64,000 nt of DNA from Cornus controversa (taxonomy: Eukaryota > Streptophyta > Magnoliopsida > Cornales > Cornaceae). The notes below the pieces were generated by a model. It did no database searches. It saw only the letters and a program-made list of their open reading frames with translations, and was not told the DNA's origin. Numbering within the stretch: the stretch's first letter is position 1; each line of letters begins with the position of its first letter. Made by a program: the position numbers and the translations under genes. Positions 1-11,314 of this stretch are shown here, one piece after another. The DNA lies in contig CM048845.1 of NCBI GenBank assembly GCA_026545225.1, positions 120,965,033-121,029,032 of the forward strand. Direction: 5' to 3'.

Positions 1-32
1 TCGGTTCTAGGTCCTTGGAACTGGAACGGTTG

Positions 33-84
<52 letters not shown>

Positions 85-332
85 TAAGTTCTATTGTTCT
101 AACTATAGAATGAATCTAATGGAGCAGAGGTTTTCATCAAGACTGACTTTTTATTAATTTTTATGTTTTTCAAGTTACAGGAACAAAGTTTTGTAAGGTA
201 CCAATTAAGTTGCATGGGTTTAGTAGTTTGAGATATAGTAGGAGTGATTCTTGATTATTCTCAGTTCTAAACAAAAAAAAATTAGTAAATAATTTTCACT
301 TTATTTTTTTTTTGGTATGATAAATTTTTGTG

Positions 333-363
<31 letters not shown>

Positions 364-1071
364 GATATGTGTGCATGTATTATATTTCCAATGATTACTG
401 GAAAAATGGAGAAAAGAACAAAAGAAAAGAGTAGTGAAGTTGAAATCTCAAAACTTTTCACACTCCCACTTTTTAAATTTCCAACGCTCTCTTGGGAATG
501 AGAAAGAAAAATTATTTTTTCTTATTTGGAGATATAAAAGTCACCGCATGAGAAAAAAATATTTTTCTTATTTTGTAATCGGTGGAATCAGAATCGGAAC
601 CGTAAAAAATCAAATCAAATCAAATCGAATCGAATCGAAGTCAATAATTCCTATTCCGATTATGCGAGAAATCAACCGTGTGAAGTGAACTCTTTTCATC
701 ACGTTTGGAAGCAATTCTTTGAAATATTCTTATAGAAAAAATAGTGAAAGTTGAAAAAATTAAGACAGTTCACTAAGAATTCTAATTTGCATCTCAGCCC
801 AAAGCCCAATATAGGTTCGAGAGCACTCTTTTCTTGAAAACTTCTACCACTAAACTATATCCACAAGTCATTGAGGACACTATGAATTCTATATATCTTC
901 AACATTTGTTTTTTCCTTGTTCTTCATAATTAATCTTATGCGCTGATAAATCATTTTGGACCTAGTGGTTGGCTCTTAGGACATTAACACGTTATAAATA
1001 TCATGGCTGCATATATAGGTTGTTACTGCTTAAAAATCCCTATTAATTTAATAACAAAGTCACACACACAT

Positions 1072-1109
<38 letters not shown>

Positions 1110-1502
1110 GGAAATTCAAAGGAATATTATATCCCTTCAATGGGTGTGAAGGAAAGTTCAAGGCGTTTAACAGAAAGGCTATTTACTAGTTGATCAGCTA
1201 GCCACGTACTTTCACAATGGATTTAATCATTTAAACTTCATCCACTGACAGTGAAAGTCACGATATTCAACCATAATATATATATGGATTCTAAAACTTA
1301 CTTGGAATCGGCATAAACACCTTGTGTTATATGTATCTAATTGAATATACGTATATATACACATACATAGAATGCTGATTGATCTTGAGTGGATTAATTA
1401 AATGGGTGGTTAGTTATAATTAATTTTCTAATTACATATTCATATATAAATTACATTGATCGATCTGTGCAAAATACAAGGAACAAAGAATATATTAAAT
1501 TA
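1..1502. other. Gene-free leader, AT-rich with microsatellites
   Basis: I see no supportable gene here. The first 35 bases are GGTTC/GGAAC-rich and resemble the GGTTC-rich segment near 8.13-8.40 kb, so they are probably the edge of an old transposon copy. (AT)n tracts lie at about 35-79 and 337-362, and a (CA)n(TA)n tract at about 1062-1108. Short open frames in this stretch have no recognisable composition or motif. Confidence 0.6.
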
Positions 1503-1714
1503 GAGTAATGCTACACGTCTCGAATAAATATTACGAATTTTAACTCAAATTTATGTGGCATGTGAGATAGTCCATTATTTTAGGAGATAAAATTAAATGG
1601 TAAGTTATTATTGGTGGAATTTTCCCTATACACGGAATCCCTATGGTATTATCACCTGTCACATAGATTTGAGTTAAAATTGGTAAAATAAAATTGTAAC
1701 GTTTAGTATTTCTC
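1503..1714. mobile_element. MULE-type MITE, 212 bp, perfect 9-bp TSD
   Basis: The element begins GAGTAATGCTA and ends with the inverted counterpart of GAGAAATACTA. Both arms also contain inverted copies of a stretch around TTTTAACTCAAAT. It is flanked on both sides by the 9-bp direct repeat ATTAAATTA (1494-1502 and 1715-1723), the target-site length typical of Mutator-like elements. There is no coding capacity. It has the same length and similar ends as the element at 1889-2100, so both are probably one family. Confidence 0.85.
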
Positions 1715-1888
1715 ATTAAATTAACATGGATAATTTTGTAGCACATTGTGGTCCAATCCCACACAGCTTTTTGGCTTCACTTAGATTAACATTTTTGATT
1801 CCTGCTTCAACTTGGACACCATAAAGTTGACTGGATCACATTCCCTTCATGCACAGTGAAAAGCAAAATTAAAAGAGAATAATATATA

Positions 1889-2100
1889 GAGAAATGCTAA
1901 CAGTCATGAAATTATTTCATGAATTTGTATCATGAATGATGTGGCAGTAACGTGGAGAGTTAGTATTGGTGGGATTCAGTGATAATATCATGGGATTCTG
2001 TGTATGGGGGGAATCCCACCAATACTAACTCTTCACATTACCTGCCACATCATTCATGATACAAATTCATGAAATAATTTCATGACGTATAACATTGCTC
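1889..2100. mobile_element. MULE-type foldback MITE, 212 bp, perfect 9-bp TSD
   Basis: The two arms are near-perfect inverted repeats running from GAGAAATGCTA inward for about 90 bases, so the element can fold into a long hairpin. The 9-bp target duplication TAATATATA lies at 1880-1888 and 2101-2109. The arms carry the family motif TGATGTGGCAG and the loop holds GGGATTC. The right arm overlaps the 3' end of the proline-rich gene on the minus strand and provides its stop codon. Confidence 0.9.
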
Positions 2101-2551
2101 TAATATATAATAGTACCCAAATCATGTGTAGAATCCAGACTTTTGATGGGTTTAGGCCCATTGCTGATGAACTGTCTTGTGGTGGTGGAGGCTGTTTGTA
2201 ATAAAAAGGAAAATAAGGTAATATTGGGTCAGGAGGGGGAGGTGCATAGGAGTTAATATACCCTGGTGGAGGGTAATATGGTAAATACCCACTTGGTGGA
2301 GAATAGTACCCGGACCCCGGAGGTGGCGGTGGAGCAGCCAATGGTGGTGGTGGCGAAGGTGGCGGCGGGCAGTTTGAAGTGGTAGTGGGTGGAGGGAAAC
2401 AAGGATATGGGCACACATAAGGTGGTGGAGGCGAAGTGTATAGTGTTTGATCGGAAAGTGTAGTGTCTGCCCTCGAACAGCCTGGAAAATTCAACACTAC
2501 TATGGTCAACATGAGAGTGGAGACTACTTGGCTAGCATTAATTTTAGCCAT
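2054..2551 (-). CDS. Secreted proline-rich (short extensin-like) protein
   Basis: A 165-residue protein starting MAKINASQV. Residues about 8-29 form a hydrophobic signal peptide (VVSTLMLTIVVLNFPGCSRA). The body is extensin-like, with PPPPYVCPYPCFPPP, SPPPP and PPPPP runs, GYY/PYY tyrosines and a few cysteines. This composition fits hydroxyproline-rich cell-wall glycoproteins secreted to the apoplast. I chose the ATG at 2551 because it directly precedes the signal peptide; an in-frame ATG further upstream would add low-complexity residues encoded by an (AT)n tract. The C-terminus is odd: the last ~15 codons and the TGA lie inside the MITE at 1889-2100, so the original tail has probably been replaced. 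A related gene lies 3.1 kb away on the same strand (5670-6107). Function is inferred from composition only. Confidence 0.75.
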   Translation of the reverse strand: MAKINASQVVSTLMLTIVVLNFPGCSRADTTLSDQTLYTSPPPPYVCPYPCFPPPTTTSNCPPPPSPPPPLAAPPPPPGSGYYSPPSGYLPYYPPPGYINSYAPPPPDPILPYFPFYYKQPPPPQDSSSAMGLNPSKVWILHMIWVLLYIRAMLYVMKLFHEFVS

Positions 2552-2587
2552 GGTAAGAGAAATGGCTTCACAAAAATGAGGAGAGAG

Positions 2588-2621
<34 letters not shown>

Positions 2622-2635
2622 TAGAGAGAGAGAGA
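2588..2635. repeat. (AT)n(AC)n(GA)n microsatellite upstream of the proline-rich gene
   Basis: A compound microsatellite sits just upstream of the chosen start, in the probable 5' UTR or promoter of the minus-strand gene. Confidence 0.8.
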
Positions 2636-3586
2636 GGGGTGTTAAGTAAATAATGCAGTGGTTTATGGGGGTGTGCAGTGACCTATTAGAAGGCTGTATG
2701 CTTTTGTCACAATAGTCGATTGGAATAATTGAATTATTTTTTGGTAACTTTGAAAGCAACATAAATATATGAGTGAATATGTTTTGTTTTAAGTTTCACT
2801 TGAGGAAGTAAAATAGCTACTTTTGCTTTTCTGAGAGAGTGTCCAATTGGTCATATATATATATATAGTGGCTTATATACGTGTGTGTGTGTGTGTGTAT
2901 TTTTAAGTGACTGAAATTGGCATGATCAAGATCAGGAATTAATATGATTTCACAATTTCTTGAAATTAACAGATATGCCCTAAATTTTGTTCATGAAGAA
3001 ATGATAGCAAAGTGCAAGTCAAGTTACAACTTAAGCGTTAATGTCAAGGTTGAAACAATAATATTAAAATTAAGGGAATAAAAAATAGAAAAACATGTTA
3101 AAGATCTTAATTGTTAATTTTAGCCATGTCTTAAGCTCAATTGAGATAGGTGTTAGTCACATTCAAGATGCCTCCAACTATGCTTTACACCCTTTCATTC
3201 TATTTTTTTAATTGCTTTAATGCATACCTTTGTGTGCGATCCAGAATCCATCAGGAGTATAAAGTGTATTTAATTTATAATTATAAACAAGGCACAAAAA
3301 TAACGATTTCTCTACTTTATCTTTAAAAAAGAATCAAGGAAGAGAATTCAAATTACCCAAAAAAAAAAATTTGAAAAATCACTTTTTTATTTTATTTTAT
3401 TTTTTCACTCTATTAAATTTGAGGCCAATCTTGGTAATGAAATTTTCAAAAAAATTCCCAACACATGCCAACTTTTTCATGCTGAAAGAATGGAGATTAT
3501 CCTTTCTTTTCTTCCACACCCAAATTTAACCTTTTCTTTTGCTTTTCTCTTTCACCCGTATTTTGTAAATGGAGAATCTGTTTAGT

Positions 3587-3669
3587 ATATATATATATAT
3601 ATACACACACATACTTTTAGTTTAAGTGTTAACTTTTGCATTTCCCCATTTACCCATTTATTCTAATAC

Positions 3670-3703
<34 letters not shown>

Positions 3704-3763
3704 TACTTTTAGTTTAAGTGTTAACTTTTGCATTTCCCCATTTACTCATTTATTCTAATACTA
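3587..3763. repeat. Two-copy tandem duplication, period about 92 bp
   Basis: The block ATACTTTTAGTTTAAGTGTT and the ~50 bases after it occur twice, starting near 3611 and 3703, with one visible base difference (TTTACCC versus TTTACTC). An (AT)n(AC)n tract joins the units, which suggests slippage or unequal exchange seeded by the microsatellite. Confidence 0.85.
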
Positions 3764-4296
3764 CAAAAGGGTAGGAAGAGTTGGTATTGAAATTAACAAC
3801 TGGGATCAATCGATGAAGCTTTAGATTGTTGTGGTTGTGGTAAGCTGAGTCATGGTTGAAACCACCTAGAAATTTATGGTGCATGTCATGCATGTATGTG
3901 AGCTAGCTAGCTTCACTTAAATCCTCACCTTTTGAATTGACCAATCGCTCACTGACAGCTAAAAAGTGCAACAATGTTGCTGAACACATAAACATGCAAT
4001 CAGTTTAGTTACACATCATTGTAATTAACAAACCATATACTCCGTATATTAGTAGTCAATATGAACACTTCAGAACGTTGATTGTTATTAATCTGGACTG
4101 CTATCAAACCTTTCTGTGACATAAACGTGCGTAGGCCCATATATATATATATATATAAGCATGATTTGATGTTCCCAACATCAATTGATTCTCACATTAT
4201 GTCCAATTAACAGAATACATGTCTTATCATATCCCTTGATGTAGTACAACAAAAGAGAACATTAAATGGAGAATCAATCAACAAATTGCATTCGCG

Positions 4297-4344
<48 letters not shown>

Positions 4345-4465
4345 GGTGAAGAATATTACTAAGAAAGAGTGCAAAAGTACAGTTTGAAAGAGTAAAGGCT
4401 GAGGTTAGGGTAGCTCAAGTCGATGGTGTGTCAACCTCATACATCGTCGACATAACTAGTACATG

Positions 4466-4500
<35 letters not shown>

Positions 4501-5445
4501 CGGTCAGATAATTTTAATGCATGCAGCGTAATTATCATGAGGCCAGCAGTGCCAAGACTTGGACAATTAACCACTTGCCTCCACAATGTGCAAGACCTCT
4601 AAAAATGGCTATCATTTGCCTAAAAAGAACAGAGTCTTAAATTAAGATGTATATAAAAACTCTCATCTGGTATATAATTAAAGCTCAAAAGAAAAGTTAT
4701 TCAAAGAAAATACAAGAGAATTTTTCAAGTGAGAAAATCCCTATTTTAAGCATAATTTTATTAAAAATAAAAATAATGCTTTTGAGTTCAAAATAGTGAG
4801 CCGAAAGTAGCTCCTCCTTTAGATGCATTGAAGCGAGAGGACTTCATAACTCTCAATTAAGCTAAAGGTGTTCTAATTGTAGACGCTCTACCATCCCTAA
4901 AAATCATTCACGATAACTTAATGAATAAATAAGTTTAATCAGTTAATTTGTTCATTGAAAAGATTAAGACATGTGTTCTTTTTAAATTTTAAATATAAGA
5001 GATACAAAATTAAAATTTATTTCATTTGTTTCTTTACGTGTTTTAAATTCAAAAAAGAAAAAAAAGACACTTATCATTGTGTCACACCACTGATTTGGAG
5101 AGATTTCATTCTGAGAGTGCGGAGGCAAGTATTATTGTTCTTAATTCACTTTGGTTCTAGGCTAATTATAAACTTGGTAGCAAAGCTCTTTGAATTAATT
5201 AATCAATCTTTTCCTCTAAATTAATTAGTTACTTTCTTCCAAATTATTTCAAATACAATGTCCCTCCAATATACGCTCAACTGCACTATGCCGTATAATT
5301 TTAAAGGGGATAATTAATCAAATGTGAATCGACAAATTAAATGACTATATTGCCGCATCAGATGTGTTATCACAATATATAATTTCATCAAATTATCAAT
5401 AAATCAAGATATTATTAATAACTGAATTTGTACGTGCACACTTAA

Positions 5446-5449
<4 letters not shown>

Positions 5450-5527
<78 letters not shown>
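5450..5527. repeat. (AT)n(GA)n microsatellite
   Basis: A run of TA dinucleotides passes directly into about 22 GA dinucleotides. Confidence 0.95.
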
Positions 5528-5528
<1 letters not shown>

Positions 5529-5669
5529 ATTCACTAAAAAAAAAGATTGTTATTGAGATGAACATGTCAATTAAAGAAATCTAAGAACAGAGCTCGATCA
5601 AACACCACCATCAGTCCTTTCTATCTGAACCACTCTCCCTTTAATTAGATTACAATTTATTGTAGTCGA

Positions 5670-6107
5670 TCAAAAAAACACCCATACTTGTAACACTCCA
5701 CATACCACCAAAAGCAGCAAAACTGGAACAAAATTATCCCGTCCAGCGCCAGCATAGAAATACGACCAATTATTGGGATCAGTAGGATACAAATTCCCCG
5801 GCTGGCCCGTCACATAAATGAACCTTGGTGGTGGTGGTGCTGTTAGGAGAGTTGGTGGTGGTGTTTGGGGAGTGCAATACTGACTCTTTGGAGGTGGCGG
5901 CGGCGGCGGCGGTGGAGGAAACTGCTGGTTGCATGGATTCTCACAGGAGCAGGACATGCACTTTATGCCCGAATCAGGTACCAGTGGTACCACTGTTTCG
6001 TCTACTTTCTCCGAGGATTTAGCACTAATAGGAACCAGAAGATCAGAGATGAAGAGAACAAGCAGAGTGAGAAGTAGATGAATGCATTGATGGGTTGAAA
6101 ACAGCAT
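5670..6107 (-). CDS. Secreted short extensin-like proline-rich protein with Cys motif
   Basis: A 145-residue protein starting [10 protein letters not shown]. Residues about 8-31 form a signal peptide ([19 protein letters not shown]). A cysteine cluster [13 protein letters not shown] follows, then a ten-proline run, a PPP/TPPP/PPPP region, the conserved-looking block [16 protein letters not shown], and a hydrophobic tail ([19 protein letters not shown]). The CxxCxCxNPC cluster plus polyproline and hydrophobic tail match the plant short extensin / hydroxyproline-rich family; the tail could be a GPI-anchor signal. I chose the ATG at 6107 over an upstream in-frame ATG at 6287 because the extra N-terminus is low-complexity, encoded by a (GA)n tract. 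This is a cell-wall or plasma-membrane surface protein by family. The neighbour at 2054-2551 is a likely diverged relative. Confidence 0.85.
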   Translation of the reverse strand: MLFSTHQCIHLLLTLLVLFISDLLVPISAKSSEKVDETVVPLVPDSGIKCMSCSCENPCNQQFPPPPPPPPPPKSQYCTPQTPPPTLLTAPPPPRFIYVTGQPGNLYPTDPNNWSYFYAGAGRDNFVPVLLLLVVCGVLQVWVFF

Positions 6108-6152
6108 TCTCTGGTTGTAGTCACTGACTTGATTGGTGTCTTGTATATTTAT

Positions 6153-6154
6153 GG

Positions 6155-6191
<37 letters not shown>
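6153..6191. repeat. (GA)n tract in the leader of the short extensin-like gene
   Basis: About 19 GA dinucleotides lie 45 bases upstream of the start codon; read on the coding strand this is a (CT)n tract. Such tracts are common in plant 5' UTRs and core promoters. Confidence 0.8.
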
Positions 6192-6194
<3 letters not shown>

Positions 6195-6287
6195 ATTATG
6201 AATAGAAGAGTTGTGTGTATAAGAAGTGAATTGGGGATTTTTTGGCTTATATACGTTAGGTGGTGCATGGAGTTGGACAGTGTACAA

Positions 6288-6990
6288 AGGTTATTATAAG
6301 GTTGGGTTACGTAATACTATATATTAATTGGTTTATTTCGGGAAAAAGACTTGGCATTATGAATTTATGAGCCTCCTTATATGGTTATGCGATGTGGTCA
6401 TGAAAGCGAATTGCATGTGAATGTCGTAAATGTATCTCACCCACCTCTATTTATTTTTGTTTATATTTTCATTCCCTTGTCTCTGTGTATGTGGTAGAGT
6501 GTTGCATTTACACATTCCCAATCAAGAAGCATATATATATATATATATATATAGCTTATAATAAGTGAATTTAATCTCATGTTCTAAATGCCGTTCTTCA
6601 TAGTCACGTTTTATGAACTGGAGGAGGTCATAATTTTTTTTGGAACTAATTTGACACAAATGATAAATCGATCTCACTCAAAGGGTGAGGATAAAGACTT
6701 TAGCTTTTCAATGACCATCAAATTAATTATAGATGTGTCTTAATTGAATTGGCTCCTGAGATTTTGACATGATCGAGGGCATCGGTATCATATAGGTCCA
6801 ATTCAGTGGTCTAGCATAAACAAAATTAAATAGTATACTTTAATTAGTATTTTGAGAAAGAAGAGCCTAGCTTGATCTACAAGTCAATGTCTCATTGCCA
6901 CTCTTTTTAACTGGACAGAATACTTCAGACGGGCTACAAAAAGTGCGAGGCTGGCATTATTCCTCCCATTAGTGGATGCATATGAATATG

Positions 6991-7050
<60 letters not shown>

Positions 7051-7758
7051 AAGTAGTAGTATACATATATATATTTAAGATAAGGGCACCAGAGCTGTAT
7101 ACGAACATGATTAGATGCATTGCAGGACATGTACCACTACATTCTTAAAGGAAAATAGCCGTTGATAATTTTGGGTATGATGAAATCAGAAAGTCGAGAG
7201 AAAATCCTGACCGTCAGTCGTATGGACTTTCTACATGAAATTCTGCCTTGATGATCATAATTTTTTAAGGATCAAAGTTTTAGACAGATGAAGATGATGA
7301 ATGAGCCTAAAAGAAGGGATAAACAACAAAATTATTATTTTTTGATACAAAAAAGAATCGGAATAGGGGGAATCATATGCCCCAGCAAAATATCATGGAA
7401 GGAATTTCTTTTTCCTCTTTCTTGAAAGTTAGGAACGTATCTTCTTCTTTTCAAGCAAGGGAATTGATTGCATTTCCTCTAGAAACCACCAACCAATATG
7501 TCAATGGTTCATATTGAAGTATATATAGTCGGTTCGCAGCTATCATAAGTACGCCAAAATCGAATGTAAAAGAAAATGAAATAAGAATGAAAATGAAATA
7601 AAATGATTATTCTCATTTTAGTGTTTAGTTTCAAATATGAAATAGTGTAAGAATGAAATAATCTATCATTCTAGTATTTAGTTGGATTAATTTAAAACTT
7701 AAAATGAAATGAATTTTTAATTAAATTCTTCAAAATACTCTTTTTGAGTGACAAATAA
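6288..7758. other. Intergenic with long (AT)n tract
   Basis: No gene seen. A long (AT)n tract occupies about 6998-7047. From about 7560 the sequence is rich in AATGAAATAA-type motifs that resemble the inner edge of a transposon whose other edge may be near 10190-10325; I could not fix its ends. Confidence 0.5.
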
Positions 7759-8240
7759 GGGCCCGTTTGGTAACCGTTTATATTTAATGTTTATTGTTTA
7801 AGTGTTTATATAAACAGTGTTTATGTTACGCTTTTGTTTATCCATAAACATAAGTGTTGTTTGATAACGAAAAAACGTTTGACTTATTTTAAAAATCATA
7901 AACAGAAAAACATGTTTGTTAACCTTAAATTATTTTTTTTTATAAATAAAATAAAATAATAAATTACATAAAAAGTCAAGTTTATGCTACAACAAATCTA
8001 TACAGCAATAACAGAGCAAAAAATATGCATAAAAATAAATAAATAATATTGGGTTACATATATATCTACATACTGCAAATGATATTGTAAAACTAGAATG
8101 ACTCATAATCCAAAAGACCCTAACAAGTAGGGGGATGCACACGATTCGGTTCTTTTCAGTTATTAGGAGAACCGGAACTAGAACCGTTCCCAACGGTTCT
8201 TTAAAGTTATAAAAACTTCATTGTTTAAAATTTTTTACAT

Positions 8241-8290
<50 letters not shown>

Positions 8291-8980
8291 CTGTTTCAGT
8301 TCATGTTCCAAGGCTTGGAACCGGAATCGTAGTGAACGGTTCTTAAAATTTAGAGCCGGAACCGGAACAGTAATGAACGGTTCGATTCGGTCCAATTTGT
8401 ATGGATTGAGAAGAGGGATTTGGAGAGCATACTCTTTCTCTTGAACTTCTTATGCTACTACTTTCTTTTTCATTTTTTTAATTTTATATTTTTCTTTTAA
8501 CACTAAAAATGAATAAATGATATGAGTACAAAATAACATTCTTGTTCTTTGATAAGTAGATGGTTGAGACTTCTTTGTTTTTCTTCATCAAATAAGGTTT
8601 TTTTTTTTTTATAACATGGGTGTCCCTAAGTAACTATCTCTTTAATTCTATCCACACTTGATAATTCTAATATTTTTATCGTTGTATCAAATAATAGCCT
8701 TTTATAATTTTTGTTTTCTTTTCATTTTCTCACTTTTAGTTTTAATCTTTAATTAAAATAATATAATCACCATTTTAGATAAAAAAGAATTTTTTTTTTT
8801 TAATAAACATAAACAATAAACATCATTTTGTTGTTTAGGATTTGAAGGCTTAGGAACAGTGTTGTTTTAAAAGCGTTTTGACAATTTATAAACAAAACAA
8901 AAATTATCAAACATGTTTATGGTAAAAATTTGTTTTTGTAAACAATAAACATTAAACATAAACGGTTACCAAACGGGTCC
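7759..8980. mobile_element. PIF/Harbinger-type non-autonomous element, 1222 bp, TAA TSD
   Basis: The left end GGGCCCGTTTGGTAACCGTT is matched by the inverted right end GGACCCGTTTGGTAACCGTT, and similarity continues for more than 40 bases. The element is flanked by TAA on both sides (7756-7758, 8981-8983). GGGCC...GTTTGG ends with a 3-bp TWA target duplication are typical of Tourist/PIF-Harbinger elements. No transposase frame is present. A GGTTC/CCGGAAC-rich block with an internal (AT)n tract (about 8130-8400) sits inside and looks like a nested fragment of another family, also seen at 1-35 and 18.3-19.06 kb. Confidence 0.8.
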
Positions 8981-8983
8981 TAA

Positions 8984-9190
8984 ATTAAACTAACAAAATA
9001 ACATAGGAGACCATATTGATACTCTCATTTTTTATTGCACTCCATTTATCTTTTTCTTTTAAAGGAAATGACAAGAACGTCCCTTAACTTATTAATTCAT
9101 CATTCCTTATTTTATAATACCATAATTATTATTTATACTATAAACTTTAACTCTTTTTACCTTCTTCACTTGCTTTAGTACTCTTTGTTT
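8984..9190. other. AT-rich spacer
   Basis: Nothing recognisable between the Harbinger-type element and the T-rich minisatellite. Confidence 0.4.
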
Positions 9191-9194
9191 TGGG

Positions 9195-9760
9195 CATGTC
9201 AAAAGCGAACTTTTTCTGAGATCCTCTTTTTTTGGGTACTTTTTCTTTGGTTCTGTCAATAGAGATTATTCAACTGAGATAAACCTTTTTCTTGGCACCT
9301 GTCGAAAGAGATAAATTTTGTTTGGGTATTCTTTTTTTGGGTCTTGTTAAAAGAGCTAATTTATTTAACAGAGATAACTTTTCTTTTTTTTTTGCTTACT
9401 ATACTTTTTCTTTTTTGGGTATTGTCAAAAGGGATAATTTATTCAATAGTGATAACTTTTTTGGGGGTACCTTTTTTTTTGTTCTTGTCAGAAGAAATAA
9501 TTGATTCAATAGAGATAACATTTTTTGGGGGGGTTCTTTCAAAAGAGATAATTTATTCAATAGTAATAACTTTTTTTGAGTTTTTTTTTTCGATTTATGT
9601 CAAAAGAGATCATTTATTCAACAAAGATAACTTTTTTTTTGGATCCTGTCAAAAGAGATAATTTAATCAACATAAATAACAATTTTTTGGGTTGTGTCAA
9701 AAAAGATAACTTTTTTTTTTTGAATTTTTTTTAATCCTATCAAAAGAGACCGAAATTATT
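9195..9760. repeat. T-rich degenerate minisatellite
   Basis: About ten imperfect units of 50-60 bases, each with the core GTCAAAAGAGATAATTTATT followed by a T-rich stretch and often a GGG step. Open frames across it exist only because the unit is repeated. Confidence 0.85.
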
Positions 9761-9939
9761 AAAGATCGGAGATATAGAGGGGATATATAAAAGGGAAGTA
9801 GTGTAATTTGAAAAAAAAATAATCATTCACTTGTAAAGTTAGGGTTAAAAGTGCCATTTCCTTTAACAAATGAGTGCAAACGTAAAAAAAAAGAGTGTGA
9901 ATATCGCCTTCCAACAACATTCTTCTATATATTTTTTTA

Positions 9940-10125
9940 AAGAAATGACGGTGGTGATGGATGTAGCGGTGGTCATAGAAGGCGACAGTGGAGGAAGGCA
10001 ATGGCAGTGGTGGGGGTGGAAGGCGGTGGCGATGGTGGAAGGTGACGACAACAGTGGAAGGCGGTGGCGCGCGATGGTCGAAGGTGACGACAGTGGTGGA
10101 ATGCGGTAGTGTTGTAAGTGGTGGT
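9940..10125. repeat. GGTGG/GGCGG-rich degenerate repeat
   Basis: A locally GC-rich patch made of short variants of GGTGGAAGG and GGTGACGACAG. It interrupts otherwise AT-rich DNA and gives overlapping spurious open frames on both strands. It may be the inside of an older transposon spanning about 7.55-10.33 kb. Confidence 0.6.
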
Positions 10126-10375
10126 GGTTTTTGGACTTCGAACGTGATTTTTTTAAAAAAAATTTACTCTAGAATGGAATGATCATTCGATAGGTTGAGA
10201 TGTGGAATGAATTTTCATTCTTTTTCAGTCATAAGAAGGGTTATTAATTCTCATTTTAATTTTCCTACCAAACAAAGGAACAGGTAGAATAGGCATTCCA
10301 TTCCATTCTTGCATACCAAATGCAACATTAATTTCGATTAGTTACGTGTTGGTTGCACTTATGCTATATTTTTAA

Positions 10376-11305
10376 AAGAAAATTGCAAAAAAAAATCCTT
10401 TTGACTATTCGAAATGGACACAAAACCCCCTTTTGACTAATAATTTGACCTAAAACCTTTCTGAACTATTCAATAATTGCTAAGACGAGCGTCTGAGAGC
10501 CGTTAGAGAATTAACGGCTAAAGGCGGATGAGTTTACTCGCCCAAAAAGTGATATTATAATAATGAAAATGCCCCTTAATAAAAAATTAAGAAAGAGCAA
10601 ATTACATAAAACCCCCTTGGACTATCATTTTTTCCCACAAAATCCCCCTTAATAAAAATTTAAGAAAATTTAGGATTTCTTTAAAATGAGTTTCATTTTA
10701 GGTTTTCTTTTACTTTTTGATTTCCAAAAAATAAAAATTTAAGAAAAATTTGAAATTTACGCATCATTAAAGTAATATTATAAAAAAAAAATGCCCCTTG
10801 ATATAAATTTAAGAAAATTTAGATTTTCTTTTAAATGATTTTCATTTTAGGTTTTCTTAAAATCAAATTTAAGAATATTTTAAAATTTGTTCTAATGTAT
10901 TTTCATTTTAATAGTTTTTTTATACAAATATTATCCATTTAAATAATTTTTAACAACACTGTGCAAAATGAGTTATTTTTATCTAATCATTGAAAAATAA
11001 TTCTCAGAATTGAAACAGTTTCGTCCATGGGTACTTTTAAAATCCTTTTTCAAATTTCAATTCTATACATTTTTTTTAAAGACAAATTGCATAATCCCCG
11101 CCCCCAAAAAAAATAAAGAAAAACTTTATTTCAACAAGTTCGGACTTTTTTGATACTTCCACTCGTCCTTAATGACTTTTTGACTTTGAAAGACTCTTGC
11201 AACAATTGGATAACCTATAAAAGTTTTAGATCAAATTATTAGTCAAGTGGAATTTTGTGCCAATTTTTGATAGCCAAGGTTTTATTTATTTATTACAATT
11301 TGTTC
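10376..11305. mobile_element. MULE-type non-autonomous element, 930 bp, long TIRs
   Basis: The ends AAGAAAATTG and (inverted) GAACAAATTG open inverted repeats of roughly 130 bases; both arms contain TTGACTAATAATTTGA. Flanking direct repeats TATTTTTAA (10367-10375) and TATTCTTAA (11306-11314) are 9 bp with one mismatch, as expected of an aged Mutator-like insertion. The interior repeats AATTTAAGAAAATTT and TTTCATTTTAGGTTTTCTT several times. No coding region. Confidence 0.8.
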
Positions 11306-11314
11306 TATTCTTAA

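Larger units (their letters stand above)
2636..5669. other. Intergenic, AT-rich, no supportable gene
   Basis: This stretch holds several AT microsatellites (about 4300-4340, 4467-4497 and 5450-5480), a compound (AT)n(GA)n tract ending at 5527, and the 92-bp tandem duplication listed separately. An 89-codon open frame at 4955-5224 is AT-driven and has no family features. Confidence 0.55.

Noticed and set aside
434-688. 84-codon frame
   Set aside because: AT-rich, Lys/Ile-rich and ending in a CAAAT repeat; no recognisable features.
5825-6077. Plus-strand frames of 65-70 codons
   Set aside because: Antisense shadows of the proline-rich gene; GGT/GGC runs complement the proline codons.
9292-9661. 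Overlapping open frames of 70-105 codons
   Set aside because: They are translations of the T-rich minisatellite (LFNRDNFF-type repetition), not a protein family.
9863-10182. His/Gly-rich frames on both strands
   Set aside because: Products of the GGTGGAAGG repeat; no start context or homology-like motif.
7550-10330. One large transposon spanning the Harbinger element and minisatellite
   Set aside because: Both edges are rich in AATGAAAT/CATTCCATTC phrases, but I could not align them as inverted repeats or find a target duplication.
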